64,000 nt of DNA from positions 62,001-126,000 of the forward strand of contig JAGVSM010001703.1 of NCBI GenBank assembly GCA_022494885.1, in the 5' to 3' direction. This document shows positions 11,310-22,447 of the stretch, in pieces; position 1 is the stretch's first letter; every line of letters starts with the position of its first letter. The notes beneath the pieces are model-generated. The model did not search any database. It was not told the DNA's origin and saw only the letters and a program-made list of their open reading frames with translations. The stretch is from Micrasema longulum (lineage: Eukaryota; Arthropoda; Insecta; Trichoptera; Brachycentridae). Position numbers and translations under genes: made by a program.

Positions 11310-11545
11310 GGAGCTGATTTTTTTAGGCGGCTTGATAATTTGTCTCTTTTCCTAAGGCTGTTTAGTTTAGTTCTCCGGTGGATGTAGGCTTCCGGGTCTT
11401 CGTTGGGGACTATATTTAGTGCATCAGATAGATTCATTTGCTGCTGCATACGATTATATAGGCATGTTGTATGTAGCGTAGCAAGGTTTCGGAGACCGTG
11501 AGAAAATGTCGGACCATTCACCGTTCCTGACATACTTGCGTTCAT
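11310..11545 (-). CDS. Candidate internal exon of an unidentified host gene
   Basis: A minus-strand frame is open for 79 codons including the stop. Its composition is unlike the AT-rich chance frames nearby: MNASMSGTVNGPTFSHGLRN at one end, NIVPNEDPEAYIHRRTKLNS in the middle and a basic end LRKRDKLSSRLKK. Just upstream is TTTAGCTCTGCAG directly before ATGAACGC, which fits a splice acceptor. At the other end TCAGCTCC is followed by GTGAGAAGT, a good donor, placed just before the in-frame TGA. Read this way the exon is 236 bp and ends in phase 2. I do not recognise the protein. It could instead be a short terminal exon or an old retrocopy. Confidence 0.4.
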
Positions 11546-11791
11546 CTGCAGAGCTAAATATGCGTACGGTAATAATTAGTTTCTAATTCACACGTTTCTC
11601 TAAATAATGCTAATTATAATGAGCAATTCGCAATTAATTTTGTTTAAATTTGCATGTAAGTCTTCGTCTTTAGCGAATTTCACAGATATCACTGGGTATA
11701 GTACATGTGTAATGAGTGGCCATAATGAATAAAAAATAGCGCACAAATATTAGAAAATTTAAGTACATTTGATAAATATGTTTTTATGAGG

Positions 11792-12049
11792 CTAGTGATC
11801 ATTTAAACAATAATAACATTTAACAATATAAAGTTTATTCATATTATGTCTTTTGATTAGTATAGTTATCATGTGATTTTTCATGTTCATTTTGTAAATG
11901 TCTCCAGTGTAATTTTTCAAGTGATAAGGTAAGTCATTGTAGTGTTTAAGTCCATGGCATAGTATTTTTGACTGTCCTATGTTTGTATTTAGTTTTTTTA
12001 ATGTGTTAGTGTTGTTGTTGTCTGGTAAAATACTTGTGCACGTCATCAC
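11792..12049 (-). pseudogene. LINE C-terminal remnant
   Basis: The 85-codon minus frame contains SKILCHGLKHYNDLPYHLKN, then YKMNMKNHMI. This is the familiar LINE ending (Y.G...YN.LP..LK.......K..LK). Upstream reverse transcriptase sequence is not readable. Confidence 0.55.
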
Positions 12050-12198
12050 TTGTAATTAATGTTAATTCATCGGCTTGTATGTTCTCAGTACAATTTTTCA
12101 ACATTTTTTATAGTCTCAATTTTTGTCAAGTATTTTATGTCAAACTGATGTGTTTTTTTTGGACGGTGCAGACGTAGGTGTCAGGAAAGGCAAGTTAA

Positions 12199-12222
12199 AT
12201 ATTATTATTATTATTATTATTT
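12199..12222. repeat. (ATT)n microsatellite
   Basis: Eight ATT units lie just beyond the 3' end of the LINE remnant at 12245-13265. Confidence 0.9.
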
Positions 12223-12244
12223 TTTGTAGTCTTTGTATCTTTTT

Positions 12245-13265
12245 TTAAAGCAATCAGCAGGCTTATGAAAGCCCCAACAGATTGGCATTAATGAGTATAT
12301 ATTATATAATAACACTTAATCTAAACAATCTTAAAATCTATTTAAATTTACAAAGGTATAATTATGGCATAATCTAGGCGGACATATCAAGTGTGTCGTT
12401 GCGAGTCAGGAGTGACAACACCGCTTGCTTCTTGAATGCTTGCCTTTGCTGTAAGAACACATCGACAGTCCCGCTTAATGAGATTTTGTTCACTGTTCTG
12501 AGGTTCTTTGGCAGAGGAAAAATGAATCCGATGCTGGTTTTATAATTTCCCACAGCAAAGACAGTATTGGTACGCAAGTTACGGTGCGGTACATCAAAGT
12601 TAATCTGAGCAAGGATATCATGGGCATCTTAGTTAGATATTAATTTGAGCAAGAATATCAAACCAGCCAAAATCCTTCTGAATTGTAAACTGAAGATATG
12701 AAAGTACTCTAGACGATCATAATAGTAAATTATGAAAATATTTGATCCTATTCTAAATATTAACGATTTTAAAAATTAACGTTGCACCGATTCAATCCGC
12801 ATTATATGAATATTATAATTAGGAGACCATATTATAGAATTAAATTCAAGCAAGCTACGAGCAAATTATTTTAAAAATGTAATTGCAATTTTTGGGCTTT
12901 CGAATGTCTTAGATATTCGCAAAATAAATCCACAGATTTTGGACGCTTTCTTGAAAATGTGATCAATGTGATGGTTGAATTAAAATTTGTTATCAAAAAG
13001 TATACCAAGATCTCGAATTGTCTCGACGTTCATTAAAATTGAGTTGTCGATTGAATAATTAAAAACGATGGTTTTTTGTATATTTAATAGATCTACATTT
13101 ATTTATGTTTTAAGATAAGTCGTTTTCATGACACAAAGATAATAATTAATAAAGGTCATTTTGTAGTTTATGACTGTCATCAATTGATTTTATAATTTTG
13201 AATATTTTAAGGTCATCCGCAAATAAAAGAAATTTGGAAAATTTAATTTTTATCCTTGTTATATC
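12245..13265 (-). pseudogene. LINE reverse transcriptase remnant with FADD box
   Basis: Minus-strand reading begins KFSKFLLFADDLKIFKIIKS. FADD (13223-13212) is the catalytic palm motif with both aspartates kept. It continues with DSHKLQNDL and INKCRSI, then after a break IRDLGILFDNKF (about 13030-12985), HHIDHIFKKASKICGFILR and a C-terminal piece in the open frame 12374-12577. Several stops (TAA for W or L codons) and frameshifts inactivate it. The 5' part including the endonuclease is absent. A shorter copy of the 3' half is at 61130-61965. Confidence 0.8.
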
Positions 13266-13539
13266 AGTCTTGTTACCGGTTTCCCAGAAGGCGATCATGT
13301 AACTCAATTTGCTTATATTTTCATATAAATTTAAATCTAGAAACCTTGATATTTCTTTTCATGAATGTAGTAGATAATTAATCGAAAAAATTAATTAGTT
13401 CGAAGAAGACCTAGTTGAATGATGAAAAAAACGAGTAATGCCCTTATTATGTAGATTCACCCAACAGCACTGTACAATAATCATAGGCTGTGCAGTTTAA
13501 TACAATTTTATGGGCGTTGAGGTTTGAATTCCGCGCTTG
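13266..13539. other. Unassigned stretch
   Basis: Nothing recognised apart from a weak plus-strand resemblance to a reverse transcriptase motif, discussed under rejected items. Confidence 0.4.
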
Positions 13540-13760
13540 AACAATTAGCATTACGCGCCGGGTTCACCTTGCAATCGTATGCGAGAGCGCCGTGACCGTA
13601 CGTGCGTAGTGAAGTTCGCGTGATTGCAGATTGCGGCTTGGTTACTTATCTTCTCATCTTCAGCAGGCTTACTGGTCACGTGGTGTAGTGACATGACATA
13701 AAGCGGCCATGCTCGTTACTGCTCACCCGCGGTTCCACGCTCGCTGCGAGCTTTAGGTGC
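13540..13760. promoter_or_regulatory. GC- and CpG-richer block with E-box
   Basis: About 220 bp stand out from the AT-rich surroundings: many CpG dinucleotides (GCGCCGGG, GAGAGCGCCG, CCGTACGTGCG) and a CACGTG E-box in GGTCACGTGGTG near 13675-13686. It has no long open frame. It could be a promoter, an enhancer or unique non-coding conserved sequence. Function is inference only. Confidence 0.3.
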
Positions 13761-13799
13761 CGTTCTATAGTAAAGTCAAGTTTTTGTAAACAATATTTT

Positions 13800-14611
13800 G
13801 AGTATTTATATATTTATTTATCAATATACACGGCACGTAAAATACATGTTGTGTAGAAATAAACACATCAAATAATATACAGTAGATAAACGAGGAAAAA
13901 AAGCATAAAAAAATTATATATACATATTATAATACAATGGTTTCATTCAATGAACACGCTTACATATTGCGTAAAAAACAAATCATCAAAAGGAATATAA
14001 AAATTGAAAAGTACGAAAAATTTATTTAAAAAAAAGGACAGGTAGGTATATTTTTAATTATAAATACATTGAACAAAAAAATACAAAATGTAATTATACT
14101 AAGTTTAAGAGAAAAAATGTTTTTTTTTTAAGTTAAAAATACGAATAAAAAGACATTTATATTTTCACAAAAATATTTTTTAAAAGTAAAGAGAAAGCAA
14201 ATCAAAATTTTAAAATATAATATAGGTACAAAACTATAGCTTGACAAATGTAAGTTAAGTTTACCTTCTTTGAAATAATTGAAAAGAGTTGATTTATAAA
14301 TACTAAACTTTATGTTTAATATATCAGCAACGTCAGAATAGTTATTGCCGAGTACATGAAGCTGATTCAGAATAGCATTATACAAGTATACGGTTCGCGA
14401 ATTGTTGCAACTAAACGGAGGTACTTGACGAGTCATTCGTCCAGGTACCTTGAATTTAATGAGCGCTAATAGATTTGGGCAGTCCCATATAAAGTTGACA
14501 ATCTTTAATAAATTCAATAAATCTACGATTCTTCTTCTCTCAGTTAGTTTTAACAAGTTCAAAATATTTAAAAGGCTGTCACAGTTAATAAATAAAAATT
14601 TAAAAAGTAGT
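13800..14611 (-). pseudogene. LINE C-terminal remnant with 3' end
   Basis: In the minus frame within 14128-14724, LKLTERRRIVDLLNLLKI, WDCPNLLALIKFKVPGR and a distal SRTVYLYNAILNQ match the conserved tail of a Jockey/CR1-like LINE ORF (L..RR..D...L.KI...DCP.LL..I.F.VP.R.TR). The same module is at 32489-32812 and 41184-41453. The 3' end after about 14128 finishes GTGCCGTGTATATTGATAAA near 13810. The 5' boundary abuts a family M fragment near 14612. Confidence 0.75.
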
Positions 14612-14720
14612 AAAAATTTTTTTAGACAAGGCTGGATTTTACTCCCTAGGAAAATGTTGAGAGATATGTTTATTGCAATAGAGAAGGAAAATTTTTTTGA
14701 GAAGGGATTTTTTTTATTAC
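14612..14720 (+). mobile_element. Foldback family M, copy 4 (fragment)
   Basis: TTTAGACAAGGCTGGATTTT, ACTCCCTAGGAAAATG and GAGAAGGGA match the section at 57030-57100 before the family core, which is missing here. Confidence 0.5.
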
Positions 14721-14944
14721 TCACTGCGTAAAGTGAAGAAAATTGTTTTTTTTTTAATTTGCGTCAGTCGCTGCAGACTAAAAGTTGCCAAAAACTAGTT
14801 AAAATTTAATATTAAAACTTGATGCTGACATAAAAAGCTCCTTTTTGTTAAATTTAGTAATTGCTACAGCCTAAAATGCAGAAAATAATAGTTCATTGAT
14901 CAAATTATATTAGTAAAAACTAAAAAATGAAATGGCGTTTATTT

Positions 14945-15330
14945 TTAAGAATAACAATATTCATCAATGTTTTGAGTACGTCCAAATGTTTGCGGACCGG
15001 CTCGATTTTCTCCCTAGGGAGTTATTTAGATCTAAATTTGTTGCAACAGGGAAAACATTTTTGACAAGGGAATATGGAAGTCTAGGCATTTACAGGGCTT
15101 ATGACCTGACATTGGCTGGTTTGAATGGCCATTTTACACTGTGTAATATTCACCATTCTGCCTATGGATGTTAAAACATAGGCAGAATGGTGAATGTTAC
15201 ACAGTGTGTAAAGTGGCCACTTAAACCAGCCAATGACAGGTCGTAAGCCCTGTAAATACCTAGACTTCCATATTCTCTTTTCAAAAATGTTTTCCTTCGC
15301 TGTTGCAACAAATTAAGTAAAAAATTTATG
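14945..15330. mobile_element. Foldback family M, copy 5: long hairpin
   Basis: Left arm 15040-15175 (TTTGTTGCAACAGGGAAAAC ... CATTCTGCCTATG) and right arm 15179-15320 (CATAGGCAGAATGGTGAAT ... GCTGTTGCAACAAATTAAG) are near-perfect reverse complements with a loop of only a few bases. A further left extension holds the CTCCCTAGGGAG palindrome. The open frame at 14932-15174 is the arm itself and not a gene. Confidence 0.85.
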
Positions 15331-16390
15331 TTTCAATCGCAGTTCAGTTAATATTTTGATTATTGATGAGCAAAACTTAATGTTACTGCGTGGGTTTCAT
15401 AAACAAACTTTTTTTTAATCAAAATTAGATGGATTCACTCAGCCAATTAAATGCTGATGACGAATCAATAAATAACTCGGAAACGAGAAAATATGAATTG
15501 CGAAGGTTTAGGCTCTGCACAGTAGAGTAATGTTCACAATGCTTCCACCTATTTCATATGTGCTTTAATTTGTTTCTGCCCATTTATTTTCTTATTTTTA
15601 CCGATTTTCTCTTATTTAATATTTAGAGTAGTCCATTTCATGCTAATATAATTTGATTTTAATTTTAATTTTATATATTGAGTACCCATTTTAATTTGAT
15701 TGGGGAACTTTTGATAGGGCAAAGGAAATATTGGCTTTTATGGCATAATAGTTAAAACATTTAGACTTTCCTGACTTAAATAATTGAAATGAATTCGTGA
15801 CTAAAATCAACCTCATTTTATCAATTTCGTCGCATTTATATTTTGCCAAAGGAAACGGGAGTTTGAAAAGAATTTGGAAAAAGTGTTTCAAAATTAGTTT
15901 CTTCAGAGTTCTTCCCGCTTAAGAAATGAATACATATATGCACTACTCAATCTACCCCACCGATGAGGAAGTTCAGTGCTTCGATAAATTGGATATAAAC
16001 AATGTTTTCTTACGAGTTGTTAAAATTTGAGCATCAAATTGTACCTCCGGCAAAGTTTATTGAAAACATATTTAAAAAATAAAACAAAAACTAACTACTT
16101 TGAACGACATCAACAGCTTTTCCGAGTCAACCCATTGAAGACCGAGTAAACAAAAACCTTTTTAAAAAATGTATTCTGTATGCAGATAATTGATAGAATT
16201 CCATATTTGAATTTGGTAAGGTACCTAAAAGAAAACACTTTAATTGAATTTAATATTATTTTTATTTTTTAAAAATATTTGTTACGCGTTTAATCTTGTT
16301 AGGACCTTATCAAAACTCACAAGTCCTGATTTGATAATGTTCTAAGGCGAAACGCGTCTCATGTATTATTAACAAATAAAACTCTAAATA
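15331..16390. other. Unassigned AT-rich stretch
   Basis: A short inverted motif near 16285-16355 places ACGCGTTTAATC against GGCGAAACGCGT. No coding match was seen in the frame at 15691-15891. Confidence 0.4.
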
Positions 16391-16580
16391 AAATAAATAA
16401 AACAACTTTGTTTTTAACCACTAATTTTTATTTTTTACCGACCGGTTTCAAAGCAAACAAGCTTTTTCGTCAAGGTTTACGAAACTTATAAAAATTAATG
16501 TTAAAAAAAAAGTTGTTTTATTTACTTTATTATAATGAATAACCACAAAGTTAGCGCTTCAAATATAAACTTTATAAAAC
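16391..16580. mobile_element. Palindromic repeat family F, copy 1
   Basis: AAAACAACTTTGTTTTTAAC on the left is mirrored by TTAAAAAAAAAGTTGTTTTA on the right. Between them is ACCGGTTTCAAAGC, a small loop, and GCTTTTTCGTCAAGG. A constant right flank ATAACCACAAAGTTAG follows. The sister copy is 55786-55966. Confidence 0.7.
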
Positions 16581-16861
16581 TGTTATATTTTAGATAAATT
16601 ACCAAGTTTTGAAAACCTTTTTCTTTGTAAGAAAAATTGTATCATTATTATTTGAATATTTTATTTTTTACTAGTGGAATGAAACGAAGTTGTTTTTCAG
16701 GAGGGACGCTTTTTTTCTTATTTTTGGCATTGTATTTATTAAAATATATAAAAACTATGTAAATACAATTGGCCTACAATTTTGGTTTATTTGTAAGTAT
16801 TGCATTTGTTTGTTACTATGGCTTTTATCTTATAATAAAATAATGAAAATAAAATAAATTT

Positions 16862-16965
16862 CCAATAAATTAAAGACTCTGCAAGGATTCGAACCTTGGG
16901 CCCCAAGGAGCCGAAAGTATGTATTCGTCAAGGATACTTACTGGTTGTGTTTCACACTCGAAACT
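16862..16965 (-). mobile_element. SINE-D, tRNA-like fragment
   Basis: On the minus strand AACCAGTAAGTATCCTTGAC leads to CCCAAGGTTCGAATCCTTGC, a good box B. A related fragment is at 62158-62235. No intact cloverleaf could be drawn by eye, so I do not call a tRNA gene. Confidence 0.4.
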
Positions 16966-18259
16966 GTATTTTTAATTTTTTCCAGATGTTTGATTAAAAA
17001 TCAATTTTGTTACGCAAGTAACTCACGATCATTATAATTTCCCGTTTTCCACCTATTTGATGCATATGGCACTGCATTGGAACACTAAATAAAGCGTATT
17101 TCGAACATCTATTACATGAACAAGATTTTATTTTCTTTTTTTATCTTTTAATAAATAAAATAAGAAAATAAAATTCTTGAGGTCGATGATTCAATGTTGT
17201 GTTGTATTGCAATGAGGAATTTCAGCTTTACGGAAAATAAGATACAAAAAATGTTTGTAAACATTAGAGTATTTAATTGTACAGCAAAGTTTCTTAAAAA
17301 TGTAAAGAAAAAAAAATATTTTAATAAAAACGCACTACTTTTAATGACGTCACTGGTTCATATGAATCAACCCATGATCTGAGAGCCATGGAAGATTTCC
17401 GGTCTGCTTGTCGCTTCTGGACCGAGAATGGGAAGAACTGAATGAGAATAAGCGGAAATGAACCTCTGACGTTACACGCGGAGTTATTTCAGAAATATAA
17501 AACTTTGAAAAATTATAGCGCTGATAATACGATATATAAAAATTGAAAAATTTTTTTTTCGGCTTTTTAATAGTCTACTAACAAATTTTGAAAATTAAAA
17601 AAACCACTGAACTTCCTCATTAATAAATAAATAATGATAATTGTAATTATTTTCCTCAAAAATAAAGGTCATCCACACTCACTATACTCGAATTAGAGGT
17701 AATTTAGCAATGTGTCCGCATTTCCACCAAAAACATACTTTTCTTTTGTTTCGTTTTTATTATTTCTTTTCGGACGCTTTTAAGAACACCGTATGAAATT
17801 CGCCGTACCTACACGCATTTGTCATCGCAAATAATTTCCTCCCGAAACTGACTCACCCACGTAAAACACGCCTCTACACACGCACGGCAATATTTTATTT
17901 ATCTTTGGGACACGCACACGCGCACACGCACACGCACACGCACGGTACATTAACCCAAACTCCATAAATATTGACCCCCCATTTGCCAAGCAACAATGTC
18001 ACAAAACAGACAAACTTTACTGAAACACCCCTTTTAACAGTAACGAATTTTACCAATTTTTTTAAAATGTAAGTTCAAATCATAATATCCACACGAACAT
18101 TATAAATGTAAAATGGTATTTGCCTGTTAGTTTGAATTTCTTTTACGTTGCGATGAAGCGACCAATCGACTTGATAGTTTGCGAAACCCCCTGCAAATCT
18201 GACCCTTAGTTTCCAGCATCTACTGGCACTAAAATCACATCGGTACACAATATTTTAAA
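16966..18259. other. Unassigned stretch
   Basis: A slightly GC-richer patch at 17380-17480 has no recognised coding content. Small frames here are not identifiable. Confidence 0.4.
17905..17945. repeat. (CACACG)n tract
   Basis: Six to seven CACACG/CGCACA units occur in a row. Confidence 0.9.
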
Positions 18260-18899
18260 GAAAAATTGAAATTTTATTCTCCCAAGCTACAAATCATCCA
18301 GAAATTGGCTGAAAATGAGCACATACGAAGCGAAAACTACGTAAGAGTGTTTTTGAAAGGATTTCCTACCCCGATACGTCTGAAGAACATTTTTTTAAGT
18401 AATTATGTGAATTTTAAAATTGAAAACTATGTCAAAGGGCTAGTGCTTAAACTATTTAGGCGAGAAAAATCCACAAAAAGTTCATAAAAAAGCACTTAGT
18501 AGCTTGAAGATCGCTGTTTGGTGGGCCATTTCCGGCCGACGTGTAATTAGGACATTTTTTTAAATTGTGAAACAGTGGTTTCAAAACGACATTGCGCAAG
18601 TCGCTTTGGTGACATAAACTAGCTCCCGAGATCACTTGATGCCATATTTTGCGAAAATTTGACACTTTTTTTTTATTTTTTGCACCGCGTCATTTTTTAT
18701 AACAATGCAACTTTAAATCTCGCGTAAATACTAATTACCTTTCAACGATAAGTGTCCTCCAGGGAAATATCCGACGTGAGATTATAGTTTTCAGTCCAGA
18801 TTTCCGCAAGCGAGTTTTTGCTAATATGAGGTCCCGATTGCAAGAGTGTTTGCAACAAAACGGAGAAGATCTTGGTCATGTTATTTTCGAAACGTAAAT
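18260..18899 (+). pseudogene. Tc1/mariner-superfamily (IS630-type) transposase, decayed
   Basis: Reading through breaks gives YSPKLQIIQKLAENEH and LKNIFLSNYVNFKIENYV in the first frame (18266-18487). After a frameshift comes CLNYLGEKNPQKVHKKALSS, then KIAVWWAIS. Further on are WFQNDIAQVAL, FKSRVNTNYLSTISVL and finally EIIVFSPDFRKRVFANMRSR, then LQECLQQNG and the stop near 18897. The order matches insect transposases with FSDEVHF, GYVN, ENP, VWCAIS, WFQQDGA and a closing R.RL..C....G. The first catalytic Asp is Asn (SNYVNF for SDEVHF). The second is kept (FQND). The third region, normally DFFLWG, is degraded. No flanking terminal repeats were identified. The enzyme would have cut and pasted its own element. 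Confidence 0.75.
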
Positions 18900-19278
18900 C
18901 CGCATAATTTTTTTATTATGAAAATAAATAAACTACAATTAAAATAAAATATTTATTTTTTTATTAATTTAAAAAGCCGGTCCAAATCTGCCGGCCCAAA
19001 TCTGCGGGCGGTCGTTTGAATAACTAATTATCTGATGTTCAATAAATAGGATTGCATATATGAATTAAACGATATATCATTTGTACTGTTAAAACAAATA
19101 CGCAATTAAATAAAATACATAATATATTTGATGGTTCGTTATAATGTAAAATGTAACAGTTCTTCAATGTACGCGATAGTAACTTTTTATTATTAGGGAT
19201 AAAGGAATAGCAAAAATATGAATATGAATGATCTTAGAACTCACGAAAACTTAGAGTCACGAGTCATAAGTTGCACCC
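18900..19278. other. Unassigned AT-rich stretch
   Basis: It includes a small direct repeat of (C)CAAATCTGC(C/G)GGC at 18977-19008. Nothing else was recognised. Confidence 0.4.
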
Positions 19279-19350
19279 GAGTACAGCTGAACGTAATCCG
19301 ACACATTCCGACCGTAGGTTTTGGCAGATTTTTGGCCGAAACTAGTTTTA
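19279..19350. repeat. Dispersed repeat, partner of 931-1000
   Basis: It shares AATCCGACACAT and the following GTTTTGGC text with the copy near the left end of the window. Confidence 0.5.
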
Positions 19351-20084
19351 TTGGCCAAAACTGGTCAAAACCGAAACTTCAGTTGACCACTATCTCTCTC
19401 TTCCATCGTCCCATGAGTAGTTAGTATAACAAGTAACACAAAGACACTTTGAGAAACATATCTCCGGAGACTCGTTAAACATTTTCAAGAGAAGTGTTTT
19501 GCAATTATTGCTCTTTTGTAGGTACCTGTCTGTCTTTTGTTTATTTTTCAAAAGTTATGTTTTATAAAAAAAATGCTTCATTTTTTCGATTCTTTGTGAT
19601 TTCTGTAACTCGCATGCCGTGAACAGTTCTGAAAAAATACAGGTCCAGTTATATTTTGTTTTGAATAGTGTCTTTGTAAGTGTTGCTAGTAATTTGTTTA
19701 TCCAAAAAAAACTTTTTTTAAAGTACTAATCAAAGTATGCATTGCTACCCCAATTGCAATGGAATGCTATCTACGATAGATGCACAAATGTCATGATCCG
19801 TGAAGTATGTAATGCAAGATTACATTATTACGTCGCGTTGTGGAGAAGTGCATTAAGGAGCTATCTGGCGCATATGACCACTTTGTATTTTATATGGTCA
19901 GAATTAAACTCTGTACCTTAAAGCCGAAAGGATGGAAGTCACATTTTTATCAATATTGAGTTATGAATGTCATTCTGTTCATATATTCAGATTCTATTAA
20001 TGCTAAAAACATTGGAGTCCTCCGGTAACCCACTACTGAAATAGTTTGTTTTAAAACACCAGTAGTGAAGTAATAATACTCAAG
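19351..20084. other. Unassigned stretch
   Basis: GGCCAAAACTGGTCAAAACC near 19350 is a local near-repeat. No family was recognised in the rest. Confidence 0.4.
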
Positions 20085-20525
20085 CTTTCAACAAAATTCA
20101 CTCTATCAATACTCATTCACAATTCCTCTTTCTTCTCTAACTCATATAGTGTCCATGCGGCTCGACTGTGGAATCATCTCCCATCCACCATCAAAGATAT
20201 TACTACATTATCTCTGTTTAAATCACGTCTGAAGAAACATCTCCTTTCTCTTCCTTAATCTCTCCTCCTTTCCTTTTTCCTCTTTTTTCTTTTTCCCATT
20301 GAGTAATAGTTTTGATTTAAGGTAATTTTTAAAAAAATACGTTTATTTCTATTTTTATATATCTTAAGCTTTTTAATCTTTATTTTCTATTGAATATGTT
20401 CTGTAACTTGAATTGTATTTTTTTATTTTTTTTTATTGGTTGGTTGGAAGAAATTGCCATCTGGCAATAAGCCCGCTAATGTACAAATAACATTATGTAC
20501 AAAAAGTTCAATAAATAAAAATAAA
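20085..20525 (+). pseudogene. LINE C-terminal tail and 3' UTR, family L7
   Basis: The frame ending at TAA 20256-20258 reads SYSVHAARLWNHLPSTIKDI, then TTLSLFKSRLKKHLLSLP. This is the AARLWN.LP..I....LFK..LKK ending of many LINE ORF2 proteins. A pyrimidine-rich then AT-rich 3' UTR follows, with a small hairpin at 20453-20468 and an AATAAA-like end. A second tail of the same family is at 52564-52925. The element is 5' truncated to under 500 bp. Confidence 0.75.
20453..20468 (+). other. LINE 3' UTR stem-loop
   Basis: ATTGCC, loop ATCT, GGCAAT. The counterpart at 21770-21785 keeps the six-base-pair stem with a different loop (TTAA). A 3' stem-loop read by the reverse transcriptase is known for CR1/L2-like LINEs. 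The role here is inference. Confidence 0.5.
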
Positions 20526-20719
20526 CAATTCAGCGGTTTGCTGTTATTAAAGCAGTGGATACCGAATAAATTCCACAATTTTTATCAAACTACCTCTGAC
20601 GCAGCGAGGGATTTAGCACAATCATCAATCAGTCTTATTGTCATAACTACCCATACCTAACCATTATGTCATTTCTTTTGCCGTAAATTTAATTATTTTA
20701 CTTTGCTTTTTTTCATATA

Positions 20720-21845
20720 ATGTTAACTTTTAATTACTGTTTTATTGCTATTAATACTATGTCATTAAATTTATATTTACCTGTTATTTGTAGAGTTATG
20801 TCACTTGCACTCGAGCATATCTCTTCATGGACAAAAAAACATGAACTTTTCATAAATCCAACAAAAACCCAAATTGTACTTGTTGGTAGTAAAGAAATGT
20901 ATTTAAAAGTAAATTTTTGGACACTTCCTTTTTTCAAAATAGACGGTACAGAAATTCCATTCATGACTTCAGTCAAAAACTTAGGTATTATCATTCATAA
21001 GCATTTAGGGTGGCACGATCAGGTTAACGAAGTTACTCGTAAACTTTATAGCAGTTTGCACTCACTTAAAAGATTACAGAATTTCTCGCCAATTAATGTT
21101 AAGCAAACATTAGTTCAGAGCTTACTTCTTCCACTCCTTGACTACGCGGATGTATGTTATCCAGATGCTAACTCTGAATTGCTTGATAATTTATAACGAT
21201 TGCAGAATATTTGTATTCGTTATATCTTTAATCTTCACAAATTTGACCACATAATCGAGTATCGCACGCAACTACACTGGTTCAGTATCAGACATAGAAG
21301 AAACATTCACATTATATCACTTCTTCAGAATATTTTAAATAATCCCACTTCGCCTGTTTATCTGAGAGAGCTCATCCAACCTCTTTCACAACACGGACTA
21401 TCTCTTCGTTCTAGTAAGGAGAGAACCTTTTTAATACCCTGTCATCGCTGTAATTTTCTTGCGGAGGCAGAAGGCAAAGAGGAGTCTTTCACAGTAGTAG
21501 CCGCTCGATTGTGGAATAATCTACGCCCCTTCTTTATTTACATTTAAGTCAAGATTGAAATGTCACTATCTAAATATTTAAATCGTTCCTTTATCCTTCT
21601 TCTTTCCTTCCCATCCCCTCTCCTTTCTTCATAGTATAGTGTTAATTTTTTTTATAAATATTTATTTTTGTTAATCTTTGCTTTAATTTTTTGTATAAAA
21701 TTGTAAGATTCAATATGTCCATGTATTTATAATTTTCTCAAACTGAACGGTTTGGGTAGGTAGGAAGAAATTGCCTTAAGGCAATATGCCCGCCCTTATA
21801 TGTATATATATTGTATATGTATTTAAAGTGTCAAATAAACAAATA
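20720..21845 (+). pseudogene. LINE reverse transcriptase C-terminal half with 3' UTR, one nonsense stop
   Basis: One reading frame runs from 20720 to 21547 and is broken only by TAA at 21194-21196. Visible modules are WTKKHELFINPTKTQIVLVG (the N..KT..V region after the palm), VKNLGIIIHKHLGWHDQV, SLLLPLLDYADVC, RLQNICIRYIF and VVAARLWNNLRPF at the end. The catalytic palm is missing because of 5' truncation. The UTR ends with GAAGAAATTGCC, a loop, GGCAATATGCCCGC and an AAATAAAC-rich tail. The single stop and the continuous frame suggest a younger insertion than its neighbours. It lies about 200 bp downstream of, and parallel to, the tail at 20085-20525. Confidence 0.85.
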
Positions 21846-22447
21846 AACTTTCATTAATAATTCATGTTTTAATTAATGGCACGTAATTTAATGTTTTTGC
21901 TTAAAGAATTTTTTTTAAATACATTGTTTTTTATTAAATATTCTACATTACTTTTTGAACTAAAGTGCGAGGAAGAATGAGGGCGCGTCTCATAGTTATT
22001 TGATAGTCCATACTTTAAATATTTTTTTCTTAAATATTCCTATCAAAAGCCTATAAATCTAAAAAAAATCAATGAATTGTGTTTTTTTTCGAGAGATACA
22101 TTCGAAACAGTTTTACAACTTCAAGCCGCTTTCCTGAACAATTTACCTAATGTAACTTCCAGCATTTCAGTTTTAAGGTACAGAACTGTTCTCTGAATCT
22201 TTAAAGGGGTTATAGCGCATCACAACACACCACAACAATATGTTTCTAGAAACGTCCCATTGAGTCATTGTTCACAGCTACGCACGCACGTTAAGCAAAC
22301 TATGCCAACGCGATGAATGATAAAAACGACAGATGAGACCTTAACACACCTTACCACTCCACAATACGACACAAGAATGCGATCCTTTCCCAACTCGCCA
22401 TCACGACCGACCAGACCTCAACACAACACACGAGAACAGTTTAAATC
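21846..22447. other. Unassigned stretch
   Basis: 22260-22440 is CA-rich (ACACACC, CACAACAC) with no coding match on either strand. Confidence 0.4.

Noticed and set aside
13277..13330. Plus-strand reading VTGFPEGDHVTQFAYIFI, similar to the SGVPQG...GPLLF motif of reverse transcriptases
   Set aside because: The strand is opposite to the adjacent LINE remnant, the match is short and imperfect, and nothing continues it.
14128..14724. 198-codon minus-strand frame as one continuous protein
   Set aside because: The N-terminal quarter is antisense to a family M fragment and the C-terminal part is AT-rich UTR. Only the middle matches a LINE tail.
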